This document shows positions 54,300 to 64,000 of a DNA stretch of 64,000 nt, one piece after another. The notes below the pieces were generated by a model. That model was not told the origin of the DNA, ran no database searches, and was given only the letters and a program-made list of their open reading frames with translations. This DNA is from Calonectria ilicicola. Taxonomy: Eukaryota > Ascomycota > Sordariomycetes > Hypocreales > Nectriaceae. The first letter of the stretch is position 1, and each line of letters begins with the position of its first letter. Where the stretch lies: assembly GCA_020809705.1 (NCBI GenBank), contig CP085829.1, positions 1,736,001-1,800,000 on the forward strand. Direction: 5' to 3'. A program made the position numbers and the translations under genes.

Positions 54300-56900
54300 G
54301 CATCAGACGCCCCAGCTTTTGCGGTCAAGATAACTATTGTAATAGCTGTTGAAGAGTTGAAGTTATCCCTGTAGGCATTTCTCATCAACTCAACAACCTC
54401 GGTGTAATTAATTGGCAATGCCCATGACTATTTCGTAGCTGCGCTCTTCCGAATTGATAATTCCATTGAGGTCATCAATCCGTGATCGAGCCACCATTAC
54501 AGATCCCTTAATCAACGTTTCAGTTCGCAAATCAAGATGAGTTAAGTTCAATTAAAGGTACAATGAACCCCTTAAAAGATTGTACCCCTGTGACTTCCTC
54601 ACCTTTAGCATCATGGAACTCAACCGCCCGAAGATACCAATCTGATAGTAGAAGAAAGAAAATAAATAAACAATAATAAACATTATATATAAATTACTTA
54701 TTTATTTATATGTTGGAGGTGGATGGAGCGAGCGCGAGACGCTCGATCCCCAAATCTTCGATCGCCATTTTGGATGGTGTTGAGGATGTGTGCAATGGAA
54801 TGCATCTTGGCTCAGTAGGATAGTACATTTAATACATATCCAGATTAATCGAGTTTTCTATCAGACTTTTTTGAGGGAATTTCAGAGTTGTGCTGTGCAT
54901 AGTTATATGAGAGTTAATTGTATGGTGCAGATACTATTACTAATAGTACTGATGATTGTAAAATCTAATTGTATTGATAGGTGCTCCCTTCTTGGTTGAA
55001 CTTGCTCTTGCCTTTAGAACAGGAATTCACTTTATTCATATAATTTGTTTATTTATAATTTGGCTAGAAGGAGAGAAAAGGTAGACGGGGTATAATCTTT
55101 CAGGCATCGTATTGCATGCACAAAGCAGTGTTCAAGGAGCTCACCTGAGTCATGAAGTATTGACTCCACTGACCTTGACTTCAATATAGAGAGAGTTTAG
55201 TTTATTCTCCTTGAATAGATAAAGAACAAAAAAAGTTGGCCAATTGGGTTTTGATAGATTTCTTCGATCCTGAGAGCTCCAATAGAAAGAATATGGTGGT
55301 ATTAGAGCGGTACCACTTTAATAACAACATAGCGAACGCCCTCTTTAATCCATTCAACATCACACCTTTGGACGAGGTCCAGAAAAACAAAGGGTGCCTT
55401 TATTGATTGATTAGTAGTCAATCTATCATTTGTTTTGAAGGGACCCTTTCTCTTGCGAGAAGGAAACAGCAGATAATGACGCAGAGCCTAAAAAAAAAAA
55501 CAGTGAAATGCAATTGACAAGACTAATAGCCAGTCTTTGGCAGTGACCAGAAGCAAAGAGTCCCTGGTTTTTTTTTCTTACAGCCTGAGTCAACGGGGTG
55601 TCATCTAACCGTTGAGCCTTTCGGTACTCGTCGTGGAATATAGCGATAGCAAGTTCGTCCAAAGTCTTATCTCAAACATTGGAGCTGCCTCCAATGGAAA
55701 CCATTTCCAAAAAAAAAGATTTCGAAATAAATGTATTTTATTCTGTTAAATTCCTCTCTCATGTCCAGCTGTTGCCATCTCACGTTGTCGGGTTGCTCTC
55801 AAGAGATCACCTCTTGAGTTGTCTCCGAGTCGCTTTAAACAATGTCTAATGTGCGAACATCAGGTCCGATATGCTGTAAATATTTTACACCCAACTCAGA
55901 AATATTTCTGATACACAGAATTCGATGAATAAGATTCCCTCGGCGTCTCGTAAAATTTGTCTCTCAAAACTAGTATGCTCTCGTCATGCAACGATTTTGA
56001 GGAGGGTATGTCAACACAACACTCACAAACACACATATATCTATACACCACAAGAAGCGAATAGGGAATCAACCGAATGGGTATTCAAGCCCTTGCATCT
56101 AATTGATTGGATATGTATATATTGACAACCGAAGACGAGAGAAACCAGTCTGTGTCGTGATACGCACGGCAAGCAATTCTACTAACTACCAAACGATGGA
56201 GGGTCCGCGAAAGCTCTGTAACATCTCGAGATAACAGAGTGCTTGTACATCCTCGTCAATAATTCGGATGTTTGAAGCAAATATCTAATAGGTGAAAGCG
56301 ACAACGCCAGAGCTCACCATGCTGGCCTCATTTGCCCTTGGCCCAGTGAGTGAAATCACTATGCCTCTCGTGGGACAGACTGCGCCTCTTGTCCCCTCAT
56401 TTATCACAAAGGCATTTACACTACTAATTAAGCAGGGCGCCACCATGCATGCGCACCCTAGGGAGTTTATCACATTAGTTGGCGTTACATCCGTCTACCG
56501 AGTCCAGAAAAGAGTCACATTCCGGATTACGGCGAGAAAATACAAAAGGGGGCCATACTGCCTCAGTTCTCTTTATCATTATGATTGGCACCATTTTATA
56601 GAACTATCTGGCTGTCATGAACAGGAAAGAAAAACATATTGATATTGTTACCAGCCCGTCAAAGTATGGAATGTGTGTCCTGTCCTAACTGCGATACATA
56701 TAGATATCAACTCAATTGACCCCATCGTCTTACTTATTCTTCCTAAATACAGTCAATCAGAGAGTGGGTGGTATTCCTGCATTAGGAACCCCAATGTTTG
56801 ATCGCCATTGTGTTTTGAAAGACAGGTCATGCAAGAAACCTTCAACCACCTCGCCAAGGGCCTTTGTTCACTCACACATGCCAAGCAACGGAAACTAGCG
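54300..56900. other. AT-rich island
   Basis: Long stretches are visibly dominated by A and T (for example 54640-54710 and 54990-55060), in contrast to the GC-balanced flanks. In ascomycetes such islands can be relics of transposons degraded by repeat-induced point mutation or eroded genes. No terminal repeat, integrase or reverse-transcriptase motif was seen. Confidence 0.5.
55302..55671 (-). pseudogene. Possible gene remnant with one intron
   Basis: On the minus strand a frame with protein-like composition runs 55671 to 55582 (DELAIAIFHDEYRKAQRLDD) and meets a GTAAGA donor. After a 94-bp intron ending in a long T run and TAG, it resumes at 55487 in the same phase and continues to a stop at 55302 (FVFLDLVQRCDVEWIKEG). 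A stop lies just before the first part and no ATG leads it, so it would be a 3' fragment, a pseudogene, or the end of a gene whose upstream exons I cannot see. I do not recognise the family. The coincidence of splice sites and phase is suggestive, not proof. Confidence 0.3.
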
Positions 56901-57217
56901 GATGAATCACAGTGGTTCAATTCATGAAAGGTATTCTTTGGCCTGTGTCACTTACACGCGACCGACCGCCTGTGCTCAGCTCACAGCAGACCTGTCCAAG
57001 CCCCAATCCCTCTCACCCCACCACAGTCAGACACAAAAAAAAAAACACCAAGGTCCAAAATTCACAGGATGACAAACTCGGTCAACGACAAACATCCCAA
57101 TGCAGCAACCCAAACCAAATACACTTCAATCCCGTTCTGAATTGACTTAGATGCACGTCACCGTCCAAGCACAAAGCACAAGCCACACAAATACTGCACG
57201 CAGGCAAGCCACCCGTG

Positions 57218-57220
<3 letters not shown>

Positions 57221-57262
<42 letters not shown>
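57221..57262. repeat. (GT)21 microsatellite
   Basis: A perfect dinucleotide run of 42 bases, the longest simple repeat in the window. Confidence 0.95.
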
Positions 57263-57265
<3 letters not shown>

Positions 57266-58943
57266 ACACACCCCCCCTCCATCCCGCATATTTTTCGTTC
57301 CCTTCACTCTAAATTTTCCTCTCCCCCGGTTTTTTCCCCACCGAAAGAGGCTCTCACCGAACCGCCGCAATCCCGGTCCCGTCGCCTTCACCACTTCCAC
57401 ACGCTTCCCACGCCCCCCTTCCTCCCCTTCCCGGCCCATGTACCACCTCACCCAGATCTTGCCCCCAAGGTACCTCGTCCCCGTCGTGAATCCAAACCTT
57501 CTAGAAGAACGCTACATTAGCTTAACCGCCCAGCATATCCCTTCCCCAGAGGGGAACCACGATTGATAACCCCCCCCTGGCCTGCAGCTTCCGCTCCCTC
57601 CCGCATCCTGCAAACGGCTATGCCCGCCGTTAAACATCCTGGGTCTTGGGTCTTGGGTCTCTGGCCACGCTTAACCTCTAGAGGTAGCTCAGTCGATCGT
57701 AGGGCTGATTTGGCCCGTCGGCGATGCCTCCTGCTCTGCCATTGTTATATACTGGTGTCTGTTACAGACTGTCGTCTCAACTTGGTCCATTCGGTAAACT
57801 TCGGCAACTCGCCCGGTCAAACGGCTGGCCTCACACCACAGCAATCACGACATGTCACTGAAAATCTTTGCTGGCTGGCACCAAATTTCTCGACTCTGCA
57901 ATATCATCCATTCATCACCCGTCTATCTAATTGGCCTCCTCGAGCGTGGCTAGTTTCCTCGGCCAGTGGGTTGTGCCACCAACCTATCCGCAAGTCTCCG
58001 TCCTTCCTCGGGAGCGGGACATGTGCCAATGCATCCTCAGTCATCCAAAGATAACCCTCCGAGACCAAATCAAGCCGGGCGTCCTCCTTCATGGAGAGAC
58101 AGGCCGCTTAATACCGTTTATACCTTCTGTAGACCAACCCGGGGCTCCCTTTGTCCATCCGTTGCCCAACGGGGACCAAAAATGGTCGCGCTGACCCTCC
58201 ACATAGTGTGAGGCGGGCGCCATATCAATAAACAAAACGCCATACATGCATGCACCGTACCGCCAATGCCCAGATCCTGGAGTTCATAATAACACTCTCG
58301 TCCAAGACAGGATTCCAAGGGCCAGGGAAACAAATGTAAAATAAAAAAAGGTAAAATAAAAAGGGGAAAAGGGAAGAAAATGTGTGGAGTGGTGTGACGT
58401 GATCGCGCAGGGGGTCAAGTGTGTATCGCACTCCGGGTATCATGGTAAGAATCCCTAATGCTCTGGTGTATCGTTCAGCTGTGCCGTGATGCCAAGTAGT
58501 GCCCGTGATGTTATGCTAAACCAGGGGAATCAAAACCGAAAACAAAAAATGTGATCCGAGAACATAAAGTAGTCAAGTCCGTAGACCGCTGGCCATGACC
58601 ATAGACCGTAATAAAAAAAAACGGGGGAAGTTACAACATAGGAAATGCCCAAATGGTGGAAACCAAATTGCTCGCGCCAAACTTGTAACCCCAGTGAAGG
58701 GGGGATCAAGTAACAGAACTGAGACTTCATATAACAAATCGCCAAATGCAATGTGGCTCCTCATGTTCGTAAAGAGAAAAGAATAAAGCCGTGAGTAGAG
58801 ATCGCCCTAAAGAGGACCGTGGTATCGCTAATAAGAGAGGTGTGTTTGAGCAAAATAGCCATCGTGGGGCGTAGTGCAAAACCAGTGCCTCATCGCCTTG
58901 AGATGGGGGGGAGAGGTGAGGAGAGAGCAATCAGTCGCCGCCC

Positions 58944-60239
58944 TTACAGGTACTGGCGTACCCACTCAGCATCGAGCCAACCGACCTTGTCAAAAGCAGT
59001 CCACAGCTTCGAGGCCTTGTTGACATCAATCTTGCATGCTTGCTGGGCGTCCGTCTTGCGAAATTCCTTTCCGCTGCGCAGACATTGCAGTCTTCGCTCA
59101 AAGATACGTCGCTTGCTGGTCAGGTAGGTGGCGCAATCCAGCCTCAAATTGCCCGCAAGTGTCAGCTCATCAGGGTGGAGAAGATTGGCGTGAGGGTCAG
59201 TGCTGAGATCAATTGGCTGACCCTTCCAGTCCACCTTGAGGCTGTTTGGTCGACCAGGAAGCGAGTCAAGAGGAGGGCAGTAGTTAGGGAGCGATTTGAA
59301 GTCCTTGTCCTCACGGTTGGGGGCGACAACTCGGCGCGAAGGCTCTGGCGTAGCACTGACTCGGGGTCTGGCCTGAGCGGGTCGCATGGGGCCGGGAGTG
59401 CTGGGAGCAGGGTGGGTTCTGATCGGACGCGGGGCCGACTGTGGCTTCGACACCCGGTCTGTACGTTGAGCTCGTGGGGGCTTGGTGGCGACAACGGGCT
59501 TGGATGCAGGCAGAATGGTGTGGTATCGCTGGGCACCGGCGCGTCTGTCAGCCTCAAGGAAGGCACGCTCCTTGCGAAGCCATGCCTTGCGGTTCGATGT
59601 GAAGTGCTTCATAACCTGCGATCGGAAAGTGAGTGCGAGCTCGTAGTCTTCTCGCTTTGGCGGCAGGACACCAGCAAACGACTCCCGAGATCGAGCACGG
59701 ACATGGTCATCGACGATGCGGCGGTGGTCTTCCAATTCAGCGGTGGCGAATAGAGGCGGCTGTGCTGGACTGGAGAGAACATTCTCTTCGGCAGGATAGA
59801 GGACTGGGTCCTTGACGGTTTGAGAGGGAGGTGTAGATGGGACCTCAGTCGTCGAGATGGGCTTGCTGTATGGGGAGATGGGAGGCGACATTGGCATTGG
59901 GTGCTTTGCCGATTGACCATTGCCAGCGTTGGCAGATTGACCCATGTCAGACTGACTGAAGCTATCGAGAACTGGATCAGGAGGTGACATCAGACTGGTG
60001 ATGTCGAATTTCTTGGGGCCCATTGCCATTGAGGCAGAAGGGGCGGCGGGAGGACCCATTGAAGTAACCGCCAAGGTGTTGCGGGGGGAATTGTTTTCCA
60101 TTGTGGATGTCGACTTGTTTGGGAGATGATGAAGAGGGAACAAGGGGGATGATGAAGATGAGAAGAATTGGGTTGCTAATGTAGTAGAGGTAGGGGTGGG
60201 CAGTGACTTGTTCTGGTCGAAAGTGGTGGAAGGTTGCAT
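58944..60239 (-). CDS. SWIRM-domain protein (fungal Fun19-like)
   Basis: One uninterrupted frame gives 431 aa from the first ATG (60239). Residues 1-140 are Ser/Pro/Thr-rich and include KKFDITSLMSPPDPVLDSF, a short conserved motif of this fungal family. A central basic, likely helical part follows (FRSQVMKHFTSNRKAWLRKE). The last 98 residues form a SWIRM domain (SLKVDWKGQPIDL, LHPDELTLAGNLRLDCATYL, KRRIFERRL, DVNKASKLWTAFDKVGWLD). SWIRM domains bind DNA or nucleosomes in chromatin complexes, and the yeast relative Fun19 is poorly characterised. Thus a nuclear, chromatin-linked role is inferred. A second Met (MENNSPR) at 60101 is an alternative start with a better-conserved look. The residues before it are Ser/Thr/Leu-rich and could be leader. 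Confidence 0.88.
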   Translation of the reverse strand: MQPSTTFDQNKSLPTPTSTTLATQFFSSSSSPLFPLHHLPNKSTSTMENNSPRNTLAVTSMGPPAAPSASMAMGPKKFDITSLMSPPDPVLDSFSQSDMGQSANAGNGQSAKHPMPMSPPISPYSKPISTTEVPSTPPSQTVKDPVLYPAEENVLSSPAQPPLFATAELEDHRRIVDDHVRARSRESFAGVLPPKREDYELALTFRSQVMKHFTSNRKAWLRKERAFLEADRRAGAQRYHTILPASKPVVATKPPRAQRTDRVSKPQSAPRPIRTHPAPSTPGPMRPAQARPRVSATPEPSRRVVAPNREDKDFKSLPNYCPPLDSLPGRPNSLKVDWKGQPIDLSTDPHANLLHPDELTLAGNLRLDCATYLTSKRRIFERRLQCLRSGKEFRKTDAQQACKIDVNKASKLWTAFDKVGWLDAEWVRQYL

Positions 60240-60547
60240 GGCGCACGGGTGGTTTGTCAGCCACAGAATGAGCGCCCAAGTCAGTCACTAGGAGTGCAAC
60301 TGCAAAGAAGAGGGCGAGTGACGTGGTTGGGTGGCGAAGCCCGTTCAACGGTTCCCCAGTCCAATTTGTAGTCCAGCAAGGCCAATCAGTGTTCGGCCGG
60401 TGTGAGTCTAACAGTGTGACTCTTTGTCTGGACCTTTGTTGTGTTTGCGTGCGTGTCCTATGTAAGTGTATATTGTGTTCCCGATTAGGCACTGTCGCTC
60501 GCTCTTAAACAGGCAGCAGGGCTGAGGCGGAGGCGGCGATGGCGGAG

Positions 60548-60626
60548 TTTAGGCGGGAGGGGTGGGGGGTATTTAGGTGGTAAGACGCCCGTAGGACTCC
60601 GGAATTTAGGCGGCGACGGAGTTTAG
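60548..60626. promoter_or_regulatory. Degenerate repeated motif TTTAGGCGG in the SWIRM gene upstream region
   Basis: TTTAGGCGG occurs at 60548 and 60605, TTTAGGTGG at 60572 and a truncated TTTAG at 60622, all in the same orientation within 80 bases and 310-390 bases before the SWIRM ATG. It could be a factor-binding array or eroded tandem repeat. Confidence 0.35.
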
Positions 60627-61385
60627 AAAGCCAAAGTCGGTACTCGGTACCGACAAGAGTGCGAAAGCTGGTTGGGGGGGGGAGGTGAGAGATGAGGGTG
60701 AAGAAGAGATTCAGGCTTGTAGAGAGATGCAGGCAAGGTGGCGTTGTGGTCAAGCAGCTCTTTATTAGTATGCTGGCAAGTGAGCAGAGTGTGTAAACGA
60801 TTGCTGTAAGTGGATGGGGTGATGTGAGCCAATTGTATGGGTGTCTGGATAGGGAGGGGGGCTCAGTGTCGTTCAATGGGCAATAACAACCGTATGACGG
60901 GAAGCGCTACAATTGATGCGATGGGGCATGCAATTGTGAGATGGGCAAATAATGGGCACCATGGGCAGACAGCAGCGTAAATGGTGCTCAACTGGCGACA
61001 CCTTGAGATGCTTCCCTAGTTCAAAACGGGGGACAGTCGGGGGCTTGTCGGAGGCCCAAGCAGGTACTGTTGATGCGTGGCGGGCCAGGGTTCCGCGTGG
61101 TGGGACGGGCACCGTATGACTTTTGAGGACAATGATCTCTCGATCCAGCCGTCTAGGCAGTCAGTTTCACGGCGACCTGACGACTTTCGGGTCGGGCGAG
61201 GATGATGATGTGGCAGACAGGCGAGCCCAGGGTTTCTTGCCTGTCGGACGGGGATCTGGGGCTTTGGGGACCACGGACGTACAGCCGATTCGACTGACTG
61301 CCAGAGGGGTGTTGATTGATGAATATGATTGATTCAATTGAATCGGATTGAGTTGGGCGATATGGATCGATTGCCTTGACTTGGC

Positions 61386-61409
61386 GCGATGCGATGCGAT
61401 GCGATGCGA
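61386..61409. repeat. (GCGAT)4 pentanucleotide repeat
   Basis: Four perfect units followed by GCGA, in the upstream region of the SWIRM gene. Confidence 0.85.
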
Positions 61410-64000
61410 ATTGTCACTGGCGTCTCGGCTGGGAGACTGGCGAAGGGGGCGGTTTGCGCGCGTGTGCGCATACAGAGCCACACACACACTAAGAGACAAC
61501 GCACACAGCGCACGAGAAGAGAGAATGTTCTTCTGAAGAAGGCGCAACACAAGAGTTACGGGCGAGGGCAATGCGCGATGGGCAAAGCTTTCCTCGAACA
61601 AGATGGAGGCAGAACTGGGGGCAGGTTGCGTGGGAACAGAGTTGAAGAAGGAAGAAGGAAAGGAAGAGCGCCAGAGCTGGATGAGAGATGGATCAAGTAG
61701 TGCGCGCGCGCCGTGTGTGCTATGCTATGCGCAACAGTGACACCCCCCTCAACCACCAATGTCCGATTGGGAATGGATTGGGTCGCAACCAAACCAGACT
61801 TGTGAGGAGACGGCAGAAGAGCGCGAGGCGAAGGAGAGCGTAGATTGCTAGCAGGCAGGCTGGTCGGAGACAGGTGTAGACCGCGGTGAGTGGGTGTGTG
61901 TCTAGTGGAAAGGGGGTGAGGACTGGGGTACCTGGTGGAACGAGATATCCATTGATGATGCTGATTGACGGCTATGATGGCCAGTGCTAGCGTTGCGATG
62001 CAGCGGGCGGGGGTGAAGGACGGGGCCGTTTCTGGGAGATTTGGCGCCGAGTTGGGTCATTATCCATCGTTTGTAAAGTCGTCCGAGAATGGCGACGGGT
62101 TGAGGTGCGCCGAAGGATATCGACGGCAAAAGTTGCAGCAGAGTGTGCGAAAAAAGCGGAATTGAGTAGTAGGCGCAAGGTTGCAGGGACGGACGGATGA
62201 ATTGGTTTCGGGAAAGGTGTGAATGGCGGTATTCTCACCCATTCTCCTCTGCATCACACATCTACTCTGTATACACACAAGAGGCGGACTTGGCTTGTGT
62301 AGGAGGTGGCGTCCTGCTGAGAGGACGGGAAGGAAGGAAGGGGGTCCCTCGCAGCCCGCAGCAGTGGGGTGTGTTGGTGGGGGAAGCACGGGGTGTGCGC
62401 AACAGAATCGAAACGTGAGTGAGCAAGCAAAGACAAATAATGTGACGATGGGCTAGACGACAACGATGCGAGATTCCCTCGCGCCACGCCCCCATCCCAT
62501 CTCCCATTAACCCAGTTCCAGTTTGGCCCCCAAAGAGCACGGATACGTATCCTGAGCTACGCTCGAGGCCTACGCCGTACGCCAATTAGGTGGGTGCGTC
62601 CACCATCCCTCCTTACCCCGGCGCGCCCCTTTCCCCTTGCGCCAGGCGCTCAGCACTCGACTGGCTGGAAACCTGCTGCACCCGCAAGGAGCGGATGCTG
62701 AGACTTGGGCTTGGGGCTGGGGGCTGCCTGCAGGTGGCTGCAGGCCCTTCGGTCCTGCTTACTGGAAAGCACAGCTGAGTGTTGACACTATTCGCTGCAG
62801 TTCCCCAACAGCGCCCTGAGTCTGTCCAGGCAGCTCCCTCCAGTTCATGGACTGGGTGCCGTTAGGCAGGCAGCCACCAAAAGTCATGAATGGGGAATAA
62901 AGGGGGGAACATTGACAGCCCGCCGGCGAGGTGCATTGGAGTACGGGATGGAGAATTGAGGCCCTGACGGGCCAGAAGGCGAACCGCGCATTGCGCTGAG
63001 AAATAAAGAAAAAGAAGGCTTCGATGAGGTTGTGGTGGCATGTCACTTGTGTGATTGTAAGCAACTCGGGAGGGCCCTTCACACACTTTGGAATCAGAAA
63101 TGATACTTGGCTAGGACCACTCCCCTCCCTACTCCGCCATCCAGTCAGGTGCGAGTCACACTCAGAGACACTCTCTCAGCGACCCAGGTCATCAGGGACC
63201 ACTCACCCACAAAGCCACGGGCGTGTAGGTTGTGATTCGTTGCGCCGAGGCTGCCCATGCCAAAAATATCCATCAAAGTGTGGCTGCTCGGTCGTCGGTG
63301 GGCAGTCCGTCGTGCGACAAGGGCGCCCCCGCCTCTGGTTCTTATCCTATCTCTCTCTCTTACCTGCTTGCTCGCGTTGCTCGTGTCTCTCGTGTTTGCT
63401 ATCCTCAGCCAATTGCTCCCCAATTTCTCGACTGAGTTCCAATCTCAGCTGTGCTGTAGATGCCCGTGCTTGCCATTGGAATTGTCTACTAAAAATAACG
63501 AAATAGTTCTTCCGTGTGCCTGTGTGTACCGTATGCATATCTCCTAGCTGTCTCGCCTTTCACGCATGTGCATGTGAAAGTCCATGTCTGTGTGCTGGGT
63601 GAGTGGGTATGGGGTGGAGCATAATGACGAAGCAAAGGGACTCGCCAGAGGGGCCGCCCCGAAATGGCGGAGAATCCATTATGTATGCAGCAATGCAAAG
63701 AAAGTAAAGAATATGAAGGGACTCACAAAAGAATCAAACAAAGAGCCAAGGCCTACCCGCAAGATCCTTGCCGTCCCATCCCAACTTCTAGGTCCTGCAT
63801 TACATGAAGCGGAGGGAACACAAAGGACCGGCCTGGTCCCACGAGTCCATGAACCATGCCAGGGCGAGTGATGCTGATACGCATTAGTGGCCGATGAAGT
63901 CACCGACGACTTACGATAGGGGCGCTGACCTCAACACACATTGCCAAAGATCAGATGAGGCACGCGCTCTATTGCGCAGAAGAAGCAAAATCGGGCGCGG

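Larger units (their letters stand above)
53918..58943. other. 5.0-kb stretch without an intact gene
   Basis: This lies between the 3' ends of the golgin (+) and SWIRM (-) genes. From about 54.3 to 56.9 kb the base composition turns AT-rich. From about 57.2 to 58.2 kb it is GC-rich and C+T-skewed. No intact gene can be supported, but the AT-rich part has fragments that look once-coding, described separately. Confidence 0.5.
60240..64000. other. 3.8-kb upstream region without a supportable gene
   Basis: The left part is the promoter/leader of the SWIRM gene and carries repeated TTTAGGCGG-like units (60548-60626) and a (GCGAT)4 run (61386). No frame further right (up to 160 codons) resembles a known protein. 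A gene beyond the window may begin near the right edge, but nothing decides this. Confidence 0.45.

Noticed and set aside
57665..57740. tRNA-like start (GGTAGCTCAGTCG)
   Set aside because: The D-arm-like string is not followed by an anticodon stem, a TTC-containing T loop or a closing acceptor stem at the right distance.

Overview
This window is nuclear DNA of a filamentous ascomycete. Its genes carry short spliceosomal introns (about 50-190 bp, GT...AG, CTAAC-like branch sites), CT-rich core promoters and fungal-only protein families such as Zn2Cys6 regulators, Spt8 and Brl1/Brr6. The protein flavour fits Sordariomycetes, plausibly Hypocreales. That placement is inference from family resemblance, not from a search. 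I reconstructed thirteen protein genes by joining exons across introns. In every case the reading phase closes and the total is a whole number of codons.

Layout. 0.9-3.4 kb (+): Zn2Cys6 transcription factor. 5.1-9.0 kb (+): Upf1-like SF1 RNA helicase of the ZNFX1/Hrr1/SAD-3 type. 9.9-12.1 kb (+): SAGA subunit Spt8. 12.9-14.4 kb (-): disordered His/Asp-rich protein of unknown function. 15.9-17.9 kb (-): C2H2 zinc-finger regulator. 17.9-28.2 kb: a 10.4-kb stretch with no supportable gene. 28.2-29.6 kb (-): peroxin Pex16. 30.8-33.5 kb (-): second Zn2Cys6 regulator, NirA-like. 35.4-37.0 kb (-) and 37.4-38.8 kb (+): Brl1/Brr6 nuclear-envelope protein and Iws1/Spn1 elongation factor, divergent over 415 bp. 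38.8-42.7 kb: no gene. 42.7/45.3-47.1 kb (+): SR-protein kinase with a probable remote first coding exon. 48.0-49.2 kb (-) and 50.4-53.9 kb (+): Lunapark (ER junctions) and an Imh1-type GRIP golgin, divergent. 53.9-58.9 kb: a gap whose left half is AT-rich and holds possible gene remnants. 58.9-60.2 kb (-): SWIRM-domain protein. 60.2-64.0 kb: no supportable gene.

The genes do not form a biosynthetic cluster or a mobile system. Two themes recur by family: chromatin/transcription (Spt8, Iws1, SWIRM protein, SRPK for splicing, helicase for small-RNA silencing, three sequence-specific regulators) and endomembrane organisation (Pex16, Brl1, Lunapark, Imh1). I found no tRNA, rRNA, CRISPR array or intact transposon. 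I did not find a clearly new biological system. The best leads are the remote SRPK exon, the in-frame introns in BRL1 and the helicase, the 10-kb empty domain upstream of the C2H2 gene, the AT-rich island with remnants, and a reiterated motif in the SWIRM gene promoter.
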